Assembly: GCF_008271655.1 (NCBI RefSeq)
Contig: NZ_VKKX01000033.1
Span: 496,001-560,000, forward strand
DNA: 64,000 bases
Reading direction: 5' to 3'
DNA from: Gemmobacter caeruleus
Lineage (GTDB): Bacteria > Pseudomonadota > Alphaproteobacteria > Rhodobacterales > Rhodobacteraceae
Under the pieces are notes generated by a model that searched no databases, was not told the origin of the DNA, and worked only from the letters and a program-made list of their open reading frames with translations. Below are positions 44,384 to 53,159 of this stretch, piece by piece. How positions within the stretch are numbered: position 1 is the stretch's first letter; every line of letters starts with the position of its first letter. A program made the translations under genes and the position numbers.

Positions 44384-45165
44384 TCCTGTATCCTTTCGCC
44401 CGCCAGACGGTCAGCGTCCGGCGCGAGTTTCAGTTCGACGGCAAAGTCATAGGCATCGCCGCGATAGAGCGAGCGGGTGAATTCCACCACCTTGCCCGAG
44501 GGCAGGTAGGAGACCCGTTCGATCCGAAGCCCGGCCACGCCGGGGGTGACGCCCAGAAGATCGGCGTCGCGCGGCCCCAGATTGGCCGCGGAAATCCGTT
44601 GCACCGCCCGCACCGGGCGCAGGCCCCGGCTTTCCAGCACCGCATAAAGCGAGGCGCCGACGCCCAGCGGATCGGGCAGGATCGCCTCGGGGAGCGAGGC
44701 GCGTTCGATCGCCAGCGGCACCCCATCCGAGCTGCGCACCCGTTCCAGCCGCGCGACGCGGTCGCCGGTGCCAAGACCAAGCGCCATCACCTCTTCGGGG
44801 GCGGGGGCGTGCAGGCCGCGGGCAATCCACTGGCTTTCCACCGTGCGGCCGCGCCGGGCCATGTCTTCGGTGAAGGAGGTCAGGAGCGACAGCGCCTGTT
44901 CCAGCCGTTCGACCCGGGGCGCGACAAAGGTGCCCGACCCGCGCCGCTGCACCAGTTGCCCCGATGCGACCAGCGCCTCCACCCCCTTGCGGACGGTGAC
45001 GCGCGACAGGCCGGTCAGGGCGGCCATCTCGCGTTCGGGGGGCAGGCTGTCGCCGGGCTTCAACCGCCCCGAGGCGATGGCCTCGGCGATGCGGCGATGC
45101 AGTTGCAGATAGAGCGGGCCTGCGCCGGTGTCCTCGAACCCGCCGGGGGAAAACAGATCGTCCAT
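44380..45165 (-). CDS. GntR/HutC-family regulator of amino-sugar genes
   Basis: 261 residues: winged-helix GntR domain (LPPEREMAALTGLSRVTVRKGVEAL, about residues 42-66) and a UTRA effector domain that commonly binds phosphorylated amino sugars. By context it resembles NagR/DasR regulators. It overlaps the kinase gene by one base and the SIS gene by four. The paired repeats at 46023-46041 and 46111-46128 are candidate operators. Confidence 0.9.
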   Translation of the reverse strand: MDDLFSPGGFEDTGAGPLYLQLHRRIAEAIASGRLKPGDSLPPEREMAALTGLSRVTVRKGVEALVASGQLVQRRGSGTFVAPRVERLEQALSLLTSFTEDMARRGRTVESQWIARGLHAPAPEEVMALGLGTGDRVARLERVRSSDGVPLAIERASLPEAILPDPLGVGASLYAVLESRGLRPVRAVQRISAANLGPRDADLLGVTPGVAGLRIERVSYLPSGKVVEFTRSLYRGDAYDFAVELKLAPDADRLAGERIQE

Positions 45166-46001
45166 CACGCCTCCTGCCCCAGTTCCATCGCCATGGCCAG
45201 TGCGCCGTCCAGCCCGCTGCCCAGCGGGGCGGCCTGCGGCCACAGCCCCGCGAGCGCCCCGGCATACCAGCCGCCCAGCCCGCCCAGAAAGACCACTGGC
45301 AGCGGGCCGGGCGCTTGCAGCGTTTCAAGGATGGCGCGCACCTCTTGCATCGCCTCGGTCTTGAGGATGCGGGCGGCGGGGTCGTCGCTGTCGATCAGTC
45401 GCGGGGCGAGCGTGGCAAAATCCGCGGGCCGTGCCGTGCTGGCAAAGCGGATAATGCCCTCGATCCCGTCGAATTCGGCCAAGGTGCTGCGCAAGAGCGG
45501 GGTCATCGGCACAAAGCCATCCTCGGCGCGCAGGGCGCGGGCCAGCAATGCCCGGCCAAGTGCCGCGCCGCTGCCCTCGTCGCCCAGAAGAAAGCCGCGC
45601 CCGCCATATTGGCGCACTGCGCCGCCCCGGCTGACCGCAAAGACCGATCCGGTGCCCATGGCCGCGACGATGCCGTCGCCGCCGCCAAGCGCGCCCTTGG
45701 CCGAGGTCACGGCATCGGTCACGATCTTGACGCGGGCAAAGGGCAGGGTCGCCGCCAGTGCCCAGGCCGCGGCCGTCACATTCGCCCCGGCAAGCCCCAG
45801 AACGGCGGTCAGGCTGGTCTGGTGGGAGGTGCCGCCAAGCGCCTCGGTCGTGGCGGCCAGCACATTGGCGCGCGTGCCATCGAGATCGGAGTTCACATTG
45901 GCAGGGCCGGCGGCGCCGGTGCCCAGCACGCGGCCGGTCGCATCGGCGACGACGGCGCGGCAGCCCGTCCCTCCTCCATCGATTCCCAGAAACAGCGGCA
46001 T
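45165..46001 (-). CDS. N-acetylglucosamine kinase-like BadF/BadG/BcrA ATPase-family protein
   Basis: 278 residues, actin-like fold. Motifs: FLGIDGGGTGCRAVVAD (phosphate 1), VAAMGTGSVFAV (phosphate 2) and the region GRGFLLGDEGSGAALGR; VFLGGLGGWY near the end. This subfamily includes N-acetylglucosamine kinases (NagK-like), which would supply GlcNAc-6-P for NagA. First gene of the leftward operon, with AAAGGAGT before the start. Confidence 0.85.
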   Translation of the reverse strand: MPLFLGIDGGGTGCRAVVADATGRVLGTGAAGPANVNSDLDGTRANVLAATTEALGGTSHQTSLTAVLGLAGANVTAAAWALAATLPFARVKIVTDAVTSAKGALGGGDGIVAAMGTGSVFAVSRGGAVRQYGGRGFLLGDEGSGAALGRALLARALRAEDGFVPMTPLLRSTLAEFDGIEGIIRFASTARPADFATLAPRLIDSDDPAARILKTEAMQEVRAILETLQAPGPLPVVFLGGLGGWYAGALAGLWPQAAPLGSGLDGALAMAMELGQEA

Positions 46002-46022
46002 GGCGACTCCTTTTGCTGGAAG

Positions 46023-46128
46023 ATACCAAATGCATACCAAAAGGAAAGCATTAACTGCAAACCGCTGAAATTTGACGTGTTTGAGCGTATTTCAGCAAGG
46101 GGGTTTACAATTGGTATTAATTTGGCAT
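46023..46128. promoter_or_regulatory. Divergent control region with paired direct repeats
   Basis: ATACCAAA occurs at 46023-46030 and 46034-46041 (11 bases apart, one helical turn). In the opposite orientation, TTGGTAT (46111-46117) and TTGGCAT (46122-46128) are also 11 bases apart. One pair is next to each divergent operon. Likely sites of the GntR regulator; the TGGTAT half-site resembles, but is not, the TGGTCTAGACCA palindrome of NagR/DasR. Confidence 0.6.
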
Positions 46129-46152
46129 TATGTTGGGGCGGGGAGGATTCGC

Positions 46153-47040
46153 ATGTTGAAAAGCCATACCGAAGATCGGCATCCGGCCTCTGACGGGCTG
46201 CATCTGCGCGACGGGGTTGCCGTTCTGGCTGACCTGCTGGCGGCGCAGGCGGCTGCGTTGGCGGCCTTGCGCCCGGCCTTGCCGGCGCTGGCGGGGCTGG
46301 CCGACCGGCTTGCGCCGCTGCTGCGCGGGGGTGGGCGGATGGGTTATGCCGGGGCGGGCAGTTCCGGCCTCATGGCGCTGTCGGATTGTCTGGAGCTGGC
46401 GGGCACCTTCGGCCTGTCGCCCGACCGCACACCGATGCTTTTTGCCGGCGGTGCGGCGGCGCTGCTGCATCTGACCGGCGATGTCGAGGATGACCCGGAA
46501 CTGGCGCTGGCCGATCTGGATCGGTCGGGGCTGGCCTCGGGCGATGCGCTGCTGGTCCTGTCGGCATCGGGGCGCACGCCCTATGCGCTGGCGGTTGCGA
46601 GGGCGGCGCGGGCGCGCGGGATCCGGGTGGCGGGCTTCGCCAATGTGGCCGGCGCGCCGCTGCTGGCGCTGGCCGATGACGCGATCCTGATCGAGACCGG
46701 CCCCGAAGTGGTGACCGGATCCACCCGGATGGGGGCCGCGACGGCGCAGAAGGTCGCGCTCAACATGCTGTCGGTGCTGCTGGGCATCCGGCTGGGCCAT
46801 GTGCATGACGGCTATATGGTAAATGTCGTGGCCGACAATGCCAAGCTGACTGACCGTGCGGCGCGGATCGTCGCCGCGGTGGCGCAGGTCGATCGCGCGG
46901 CGGCTGAACGCGCGCTGTCGCAGACCGGTGGGGCGGTGAAGCCCGCCATTCTGGTCGCGCGCGGCGCCGCACCCGATGCGGCCGAGGCCGCGTTGAAAGC
47001 TTCGGGCGGCCATCTGGCCGCCGCGATGGACGGACAATAA
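46153..47040 (+). CDS. murQ: N-acetylmuramic acid 6-phosphate etherase-like protein
   Basis: 295 residues, MurQ length, one SIS domain and a C-terminal helical tail. Motifs: GYAGAGSSGLMALSDCLEL, LSASGRTPYALA, and GSTRMGAATAQKVALNMLS. The Glu in SDCLELAGTFG aligns with the catalytic Glu of MurQ. MurQ removes lactate from MurNAc-6-P, giving GlcNAc-6-P, the substrate of the divergent nagA. GGAGG lies before the start. The active-site region is somewhat diverged, so a different acid-sugar substrate is possible. Confidence 0.82.
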   Translation: MLKSHTEDRHPASDGLHLRDGVAVLADLLAAQAAALAALRPALPALAGLADRLAPLLRGGGRMGYAGAGSSGLMALSDCLELAGTFGLSPDRTPMLFAGGAAALLHLTGDVEDDPELALADLDRSGLASGDALLVLSASGRTPYALAVARAARARGIRVAGFANVAGAPLLALADDAILIETGPEVVTGSTRMGAATAQKVALNMLSVLLGIRLGHVHDGYMVNVVADNAKLTDRAARIVAAVAQVDRAAAERALSQTGGAVKPAILVARGAAPDAAEAALKASGGHLAAAMDGQ

Positions 47041-47058
47041 CCAAACAGGGAGACTGAG

Positions 47059-48315
47059 ATGAAAACCACGCTTCGCTTCGCGCTTCTGGCCAGCACGCTG
47101 CTGGCGGGCGCGGCCCAGGCCGAGGATGTCACGCTGACCATCGAAAGCTGGCGCAATGACGACCTTGCGATCTGGCAGGAAAAGCTGATCCCGGCCTTCG
47201 AGGCGGCCAATCCCGGCATCAAGATCGTCTTCGCGCCGACGGCGCCGGCGGAATATAACGCCGTTCTGAATTCCAAGCTGGATGCCGGTTCGGCGGGCGA
47301 TCTGATCACCTGCCGGCCCTTCGATGCCTCGCTGGAGCTGTATAACAAGGGGCAACTGGCCGATCTGTCGGGGCTGGCCTCGATGGCCAATTTCTCGGAT
47401 GTGGCGAAATCGGCCTGGCAGACCGATGACGGCGCCGCCACCTTCTGCGTGCCGATGGCCTCGGTGATCCACGGCTTCATCTACAATGCCGATGCCTTTG
47501 CGCAGCTCGGCATCGAAGTGCCGAAGACCGAGGCGGAGTTCTTTGCCGCGCTCGACAAGATCAAGGCGGATGGCACCTATATTCCCATGGCCATGGGCAC
47601 CAATGACCAGTGGGAAGCCGCCACCATGGGTTATAACAATGTCGGCCCGAACTACTGGAAGGGCGAGGAGGGCCGCAAGTCACTGATCGCCGGCACCCAG
47701 AAGCTGACCGACGAGGCCTGGGTGGCGCCGTTCCGGCAACTGGCCAAGTGGAAGGATTATCTGGGCGACGGGTTCGAGGCGCAGACCTATCCCGACAGCC
47801 AGAACCTGTTCACCCTGGGTCGCGCGGCGATCTATCCCGCCGGGTCGTGGGAGATCTCGGGCTTCAATACCCAGGCCGGGTTCAAGATGGGCGCCTTCGC
47901 CCCGCCGGTCGCGGCCGAGGGCGACACCTGCTATATCAGCGATCACACCGATATCGCGCTTGGCATGAACGCGAAATCGGCGCACCCGGAGGAGACGAAG
48001 AAGTTTCTGGAATGGGTGGGCTCGGCCGATTTCGCCACGCTCTACGCCAATGCGCTGCCGGGTTTCTTCAGCCTGAATTCGACCCCGGTCGCGATGGAAG
48101 ATCCGCTGGCGCAGGAATTCGTGAGCTGGCGTGACAAGTGCCAGTCCACCATCCGGTCGACCTATCAGATCCTGTCGCGCGGCACGCCGAACCTGGAGAA
48201 CGAGACCTGGAATGCCAGCGCCAATGTGATCAAGGGCACCGAGACGCCCGAGGCCGCGGCGCAGCGTCTGCAAGACGGGCTTGCCAGCTGGTATGAGCCG
48301 CAAAAGGCCAAGTAA
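47059..48315 (+). CDS. Sugar ABC transporter substrate-binding protein (family 1)
   Basis: 418 residues. Sec signal peptide (MKTTLRFALLASTLLAGAAQA, cleaved near residue 21), then a family-1 extracellular solute-binding domain (LTIESWRNDDLAIWQEKLIPAFE, GRAAIYPAGSWEI). It captures a sugar in the periplasm for the two permeases and ATPase downstream. An amino sugar or muropeptide-derived sugar is inferred from the murQ/nagA context. Confidence 0.92.
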   Translation: MKTTLRFALLASTLLAGAAQAEDVTLTIESWRNDDLAIWQEKLIPAFEAANPGIKIVFAPTAPAEYNAVLNSKLDAGSAGDLITCRPFDASLELYNKGQLADLSGLASMANFSDVAKSAWQTDDGAATFCVPMASVIHGFIYNADAFAQLGIEVPKTEAEFFAALDKIKADGTYIPMAMGTNDQWEAATMGYNNVGPNYWKGEEGRKSLIAGTQKLTDEAWVAPFRQLAKWKDYLGDGFEAQTYPDSQNLFTLGRAAIYPAGSWEISGFNTQAGFKMGAFAPPVAAEGDTCYISDHTDIALGMNAKSAHPEETKKFLEWVGSADFATLYANALPGFFSLNSTPVAMEDPLAQEFVSWRDKCQSTIRSTYQILSRGTPNLENETWNASANVIKGTETPEAAAQRLQDGLASWYEPQKAK

Positions 48316-48332
48316 GGCCGTTCTTGCGGAGA

Positions 48333-48388
48333 GGCCGGGGGGCTGTCTGCCCCCCGGACCCCCCGAGAGTATTTTTCCAAAGAGCAAA
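48333..48388 (+). repeat. GC-rich intergenic repeat element, copy D
   Basis: CCGGGGGGC/GCCCCCCGG hairpin, then ACCCCCCGAGAGTATTTTTC, then CAAAGAGCAAAG running into the ribosome site of the permease gene ten bases before its start. It lies inside the ABC operon, between the binding-protein gene and the permease genes, where it could lower downstream expression relative to the binding protein. Confidence 0.7.
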
Positions 48389-48398
48389 GGGGAACGTC

Positions 48399-49319
48399 AT
48401 GGCGCAGCGGAAAGCCGTTCGCTGGCATATCCCGGTGTTTCTGGCACCGGCGGTTCTGGTCTATACCGCGATCATGATCATCCCGCTTTTCGGGACGTTG
48501 AATCTGTCGCTGTTCAATCTGGACGAAACGAAGACGCGGGTCTTTGTGGGCCTGGCGAATTTCGCGACGCTGTTCGGTGATCCGCGCTGGTCGCAATCGT
48601 TCTGGAATGCGCTGGCCAACAATGCCTGGTTCTTTGTGGTGCATATGCTGGTGCAGAACCCGATCGGCATTCTGCTGGCGGCGCTGCTGTCGTCGCCGCG
48701 GCTGCGGATGGCGGCCTTTTACCGCACGGCGATCTTTATCCCGACGATCCTGTCTTTCGTGATCGTGGGCTTCGTGTGGAAGCTGATCCTGTCGCCGATC
48801 TGGGGCATCGCGCCGGGGTTGCTGGATATGGTCGGGCTGAAAAGCCTGTTCGCGCCCTGGCTCGGGAAAGAGGAATATGCGCTGACCACGCTGGCGCTGA
48901 TATCGGTCTGGCAGTTCGTGGGCATTCCGATGATGCTGATCTATGCGGCGTTGCTGTCGATCCCCGATGAGGTGATCGAGGCGGCGGAGATGGACGGCGT
49001 GACCGGCTGGTCGCAGTTCTGGAAGATCAAGCTGCCGCTGATCCTGCCCAGTATCGGCATCATCTCGATCCTGACCTTTGTCGGCAATTTCAACGCTTTC
49101 GACCTGATCTATGTCAGCCAGGGCGCGCTGGCGGGGCCGAATTTCGCGACCGATATCCTGGGGACGTTCCTGTATCGCACCTTCTTTGGCTTTCAGTTGC
49201 AACTGGGCGACCCGCATATGGGCGCGACCATCGCGACGGCCATGTTCGTCATCATCCTGGTGGGGGTCTGCTTCTACCTGTTTGCCATCCAGACGCGGCT
49301 GCGCCGCTATCAGTTCTGA
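48399..49319 (+). CDS. Sugar ABC transporter permease 1 (MalF/UgpA type)
   Basis: 306 residues with six transmembrane helices. The coupling loop is present as EAAEMDGVTGWSQFWKIKLPLILP. The first permease of a carbohydrate uptake-1 transporter; it pairs with the next gene. The start at 48399 (MAQRKAVRWHIP) follows AAAGGGGAA. Confidence 0.92.
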   Translation: MAQRKAVRWHIPVFLAPAVLVYTAIMIIPLFGTLNLSLFNLDETKTRVFVGLANFATLFGDPRWSQSFWNALANNAWFFVVHMLVQNPIGILLAALLSSPRLRMAAFYRTAIFIPTILSFVIVGFVWKLILSPIWGIAPGLLDMVGLKSLFAPWLGKEEYALTTLALISVWQFVGIPMMLIYAALLSIPDEVIEAAEMDGVTGWSQFWKIKLPLILPSIGIISILTFVGNFNAFDLIYVSQGALAGPNFATDILGTFLYRTFFGFQLQLGDPHMGATIATAMFVIILVGVCFYLFAIQTRLRRYQF

Positions 49320-49328
49320 GGAACGGCC

Positions 49329-50168
49329 ATGTCACAAGTGCACCATTCCCCCGCCCGCAGCATCGCGGCCCATGCCATCCTGATTGCCTGGACGATCGTC
49401 GCGCTGTTCCCGGTCTTTGTCGTCGTCATCAACAGCTTCAAGTCGCGCAAGGCGATCTTTGCCGATCCGCTGGCGCTGCCGGTGCCGGGGAATTTCGATC
49501 TGGTCGGCTATACGACCGTGCTGGCGCAGGGGGATTTCTTTCAATACTTCCTGAATTCGTTGATCGTGACCGTGGGGAGCCTGTTCTTTGCCCTGCTGTT
49601 CGGCGCGATGGCGGCATTCGCGCTGTCGGAATACCGGTTCAGGGGCAACATGCTGACCGGGCTTTATCTGGCGCTTGGCATCATGATCCCGATCCGGCTG
49701 GGCACGGTGGCCATTCTGCAATTGATGGTGGCAAGCGGGCTGGTGAACACGCTGACGGCGCTGGTGCTGGTCTATACTGCGCAAGGTCTGCCGCTGGCGG
49801 TGTTCATCCTGTCGGAGTTCATGCGCACCGTCTCGGCCGATCTCAAGAATGCCGGGCGGATCGACGGGCTGAGCGAATATACCATCTTCTTCCGGCTGGT
49901 CCTGCCGCTGGTGCGGCCGGCCATGGCGACGGTGGCGGTCTTTACCATGATCCCGATCTGGAACGACCTGTGGTTTCCGCTGATCCTGGCGCCGTCGGAG
50001 GCGACGAAGACCATCACACTGGGCAGCCAGGTCTTCATCGGGCAGTTCGTGACCAACTGGAATGCGGTGCTGGCGGCGCTGAGCCTTGCGATCGTGCCGG
50101 TGCTGATCCTGTATCTGATCTTCTCGCGGCAGTTGATCCGCGGCATCACGGCGGGGGCGGTGAAATGA
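49329..50168 (+). CDS. Sugar ABC transporter permease 2 (MalG/UgpE type)
   Basis: 279 residues with six transmembrane helices; coupling loop NAGRIDGLSEYTIFFRLVLPLVRP. Partner of permease 1. The stop overlaps the start of the Gfo/Idh/MocA gene by four bases (ATGA). Confidence 0.93.
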   Translation: MSQVHHSPARSIAAHAILIAWTIVALFPVFVVVINSFKSRKAIFADPLALPVPGNFDLVGYTTVLAQGDFFQYFLNSLIVTVGSLFFALLFGAMAAFALSEYRFRGNMLTGLYLALGIMIPIRLGTVAILQLMVASGLVNTLTALVLVYTAQGLPLAVFILSEFMRTVSADLKNAGRIDGLSEYTIFFRLVLPLVRPAMATVAVFTMIPIWNDLWFPLILAPSEATKTITLGSQVFIGQFVTNWNAVLAALSLAIVPVLILYLIFSRQLIRGITAGAVK

Positions 50169-51187
50169 TCCGGGTTCTCGTTGCCGGGCTGGGGAATATG
50201 GGGCGTAGCCATGCGCTTGCCTATCATCATGACCCCGCGTTTCAGATCGTCGGGCTGGTGAACCGATCCGCAGTCGATCTGCCAGAGGAATTGCGTGCCT
50301 ATCCGCTGTTTGCCGATTATGCCGAGGCGCTGGCGGTGGCGCGGCCCGACCTGGTCTGTGTGGCGACCTATTCCGACAGCCATGCCGATTATGCGGTGGC
50401 GGCGATGGAGGCCGGGGCGCATGTCTTTGTCGAAAAGCCGCTGGCGACGACGGTGGCCGATGCGGAGCGGGTGGTGGTGACCGCGCAGCGGCTGAACCGC
50501 AAGCTGGTGGTGGGCTATATCCTGCGTCATCACCCCAGTTGGCAGCGCCTGATCGCCGAGGCGCGGGCGCTTGGCGGGCCTTATGTGTTCCGGCTGAACC
50601 TGAACCAGCAATCCGCCGGCCCGACCTGGGAGGTGCACAAGGCCCTGATGCGCACCACGCCGCCCATCGTGGATTGCGGGGTGCATTACGTCGATGTGAT
50701 GTGCCAGATCACCGATGCCGCGCCGGTGGAGGTGCGGGGCATGGGCCTGCGCCTGTCGGACGAGATCGCGCCCGAGATGTATAATTACGGCCATTTCCAG
50801 GTGCTGTTCGCCGATGGATCCTGTGGCTGGTATGAGGCGGGCTGGGGTCCGATGATGTCGGACACCGCGTTCTTCGTGAAGGATGTCGTCAGCCCGCGCG
50901 GCGCCGTGTCGATCCGCATGCCTGACACGGCGCGGTCGGACGATATTGATACGCATACCAAGACCTCCACCCTGCGGGTGCATCGGGTGGGGCAGGGGGA
51001 CGAAGACCTCAGCATGGCGGACGAGCCGGGCCATCAGGCCCTGTGCGGCCGCGAGCAGGCCTTTGTCGCCCGTGCCATCGCCGAGGATCTGGACCTGACC
51101 CGCCACATGACCGATGCCGTGCGGTCGCTGGCCATCTGCCTTGCGGCGGATGCCAGCGTGCGCAGCGGCCAACCCGTAAAACTGTAA
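50165..51187 (+). CDS. Gfo/Idh/MocA-family oxidoreductase
   Basis: 340 residues. N-terminal NAD(P) Rossmann fold (VLVAGLGNMGRSHALAYH) and the family motif FVEKPLA with the Lys of the catalytic EKP; the C-terminal domain has the HYVDVMCQI stretch with a likely active-site His. Such enzymes oxidise or reduce sugars or sugar derivatives. Sits within the ABC operon, so it probably acts on the imported sugar. Confidence 0.9.
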   Translation: MIRVLVAGLGNMGRSHALAYHHDPAFQIVGLVNRSAVDLPEELRAYPLFADYAEALAVARPDLVCVATYSDSHADYAVAAMEAGAHVFVEKPLATTVADAERVVVTAQRLNRKLVVGYILRHHPSWQRLIAEARALGGPYVFRLNLNQQSAGPTWEVHKALMRTTPPIVDCGVHYVDVMCQITDAAPVEVRGMGLRLSDEIAPEMYNYGHFQVLFADGSCGWYEAGWGPMMSDTAFFVKDVVSPRGAVSIRMPDTARSDDIDTHTKTSTLRVHRVGQGDEDLSMADEPGHQALCGREQAFVARAIAEDLDLTRHMTDAVRSLAICLAADASVRSGQPVKL

Positions 51188-51196
51188 GGAAATCCC

Positions 51197-52195
51197 ATGG
51201 GCGCTTTGACCCTTACCAATGTCGCCAAATCCTTTGGCGCGACCGATGTCATCAAGGGCGTGGACCTTCAGGTCGAGGATGGCGAATTCTGTGTGTTCGT
51301 CGGTCCGTCGGGCTGCGGCAAATCCACCCTGTTGCGGATGATCGCCGGGCTGGAGGATGTGACCGGCGGCGATGTAAAGCTGGATGGCGTGCGCATCAAC
51401 GATCTGGCCCCGGCCAAGCGCGAGATCGCGATGGTGTTCCAGAGCTATGCGCTTTATCCGCATCTGACGGTGCGCGACAATATGGGGCTGGCGCTGAAAC
51501 AGGCGGGCGTGCCCAAGGCCGAGATCGCGGCCGCCACCGAAAAGGCCGCGGCGATGCTGAGCCTGGATGCGCTGATGGGCCGGCGGCCGTCGGAGCTTTC
51601 GGGCGGGCAGCGGCAGCGGGTCGCGATCGGCCGGGCCATCGTGCGGACGCCCAAGCTGTTCCTGTTCGACGAGCCGCTCTCGAACCTCGATGCCGCGCTG
51701 CGGGTGCAGACCCGGATCGAGATCGCGAAGCTGCACCGCGATCTGGGTGCCACGATGATCTATGTGACCCATGACCAGGTGGAGGCGATGACGCTGGCCG
51801 ACAAGATCGTCGTGCTGCGCGCGGGCCGGGTGGAACAGGTGGGCCGCCCGATGGATCTGTATAACGACCCCGACAATACCTTTGTCGCCGGCTTCATCGG
51901 CAGCCCGCAGATGAATTTCCTCAAGGGCGGGCCGCTGGGCCTGCGCTCCGACACGCTGGGCATCCGGCCGGAACATCTGACGCTGGGCGCGGAGGGCGGG
52001 CAGATCGCCGGCCGGGTCAGCCATGTGGAACGCCTGGGCGGCGAGACGCTGGTCTATGTGCATACCGAGGATCAGGGGCTGCTGACGGTGCGCTTGTTCG
52101 GCGAACACCATCACGCGGTGGACAGCGCCGTCACGCTGGGCATCGACCATGCCCGCGCCTTCCATTTCGACGCTGCCGGTCTGCGCCTGCGCTGA
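51197..52195 (+). CDS. Sugar ABC transporter ATPase (UgpC/MsmK type)
   Basis: 332 residues. Walker [10 protein letters not shown], signature [15 protein letters not shown], Walker [14 protein letters not shown]-loop [11 protein letters not shown], then a TOBE-type regulatory domain from about residue 235. It powers the transporter encoded upstream. Last gene of the operon; a hairpin follows within about 15 bases. Confidence 0.95.
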   Translation: MGALTLTNVAKSFGATDVIKGVDLQVEDGEFCVFVGPSGCGKSTLLRMIAGLEDVTGGDVKLDGVRINDLAPAKREIAMVFQSYALYPHLTVRDNMGLALKQAGVPKAEIAAATEKAAAMLSLDALMGRRPSELSGGQRQRVAIGRAIVRTPKLFLFDEPLSNLDAALRVQTRIEIAKLHRDLGATMIYVTHDQVEAMTLADKIVVLRAGRVEQVGRPMDLYNDPDNTFVAGFIGSPQMNFLKGGPLGLRSDTLGIRPEHLTLGAEGGQIAGRVSHVERLGGETLVYVHTEDQGLLTVRLFGEHHHAVDSAVTLGIDHARAFHFDAAGLRLR

Positions 52196-52199
52196 TCGC

Positions 52200-52244
52200 T
52201 TGACATCGCATCCCCGCCCGGGCCTATTGCCCGCATGGGGATGC
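52200..52244. promoter_or_regulatory. Promoter-like sequence overlapping a hairpin, upstream of the chromate genes
   Basis: TTGACA (52200-52205), a 17-base spacer and CCTATT form a good sigma-70-type promoter for the chromate genes. The same stretch contains an inverted repeat GCATCCCC (52208-52215) / GGGGATGC (52237-52244) with an inner GGGC/GCCC stem. The hairpin could end the ABC operon or act as an operator. Confidence 0.45.
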
Positions 52245-52316
52245 GCGACCTCCCCACGAGGCGACAGCCGAAGTTCGCGTTCCAGACGATAGATCCGTGC
52301 GACGGAGGGGAACGCC

Positions 52317-53159
52317 ATGCCTGCACCTGATGCCATAACCTGTGACAAGCTTGCCAAGCTGATCGGGACGCCGCGCGCGCCGGTCGTGCTGGATATCCGG
52401 CGCGAGGCGCTGCGGGCAGAGGACCGCCGCCTGATCGCCGCGGCGCGGCCGCTGCCCGATGCGGCGCTGACCCCGGCGGGGCTGGCCGCGCTGGCGGCCG
52501 ATCTGGGGGCCGATCTATCAGGCCCCGTGGTCGTCGCCTGCGCCGAGGGGCATGGCCGCAGTCAGGGCCTTGCCGCGTGGTTGCGGCAGGCGGGCATTGC
52601 GGCGGAATATCTGGAGGGCGGCTATGCGGCCTGGCGGGGCGGCGGCCATCCGACCTTTGATCCGGGGCGCATCACCGGGCGTGACGCGCAGGGGCGCAGC
52701 CTTTGGGTCACGCGATCGCGCCCCAAGATCGACCGCATCGCCTGCCCCTGGCTGATCCGCCGCTTTGTCGATCCGCGCGCGGTGTTCCTGTTCGTCGCCC
52801 CGTCCGAGGTGGCCCCGGTCGCGGATCTTCTGGGGGCGATGCCCTTCGATATCGAGGGCGTGTTCTGGAGCCATCGGGGCGAGACATGCAGCTTTGACAC
52901 CATGCTGGCCGAGTTTGGCCTGCGCCTCCCGGCGCTGGACCGGCTGGCGCTGCTGGTCAGGGGGGCCGATACCGCGCGGCCCGACCTCGCACCCGAGGCG
53001 GCGGGGCTGCTGGCGGCCTCGCTGGGGCTGTCGCGCATGTATGCCGATGATCTGGCGCAGCTTGAGGCGGGGATGATGCTCTATGACGCGTTTTATCGCT
53101 GGGCGCGCGACGCCAGCGAGGAACGGCATGACTGGCCGGCGCGCGGGGGGGCGGCATGA
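52317..53159 (+). CDS. Rhodanese-ChrB fusion protein, chromate resistance
   Basis: 280 residues. The N-terminal rhodanese-like domain (about 1-105) has the catalytic loop CAEGHGRSQG. The C-terminal domain is the chromate-resistance (ChrB C-terminal) domain: SRPKIDRIACPWLIRRFVDP, DIEGVFWSHRGETCSFDTML. The usual ChrB DNA-binding N-terminus is absent. The stop overlaps the chrA start by four bases, so the two work together in chromate (or sulfate-like oxyanion) resistance. GGAGGGG precedes the start. Confidence 0.88.
   Translation: MPAPDAITCDKLAKLIGTPRAPVVLDIRREALRAEDRRLIAAARPLPDAALTPAGLAALAADLGADLSGPVVVACAEGHGRSQGLAAWLRQAGIAAEYLEGGYAAWRGGGHPTFDPGRITGRDAQGRSLWVTRSRPKIDRIACPWLIRRFVDPRAVFLFVAPSEVAPVADLLGAMPFDIEGVFWSHRGETCSFDTMLAEFGLRLPALDRLALLVRGADTARPDLAPEAAGLLAASLGLSRMYADDLAQLEAGMMLYDAFYRWARDASEERHDWPARGGAA

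Noticed and set aside
49772-52357. 861-codon open frame opposite the ABC operon
   Set aside because: Covers parts of three clear genes antisense and carries no recognisable motif.
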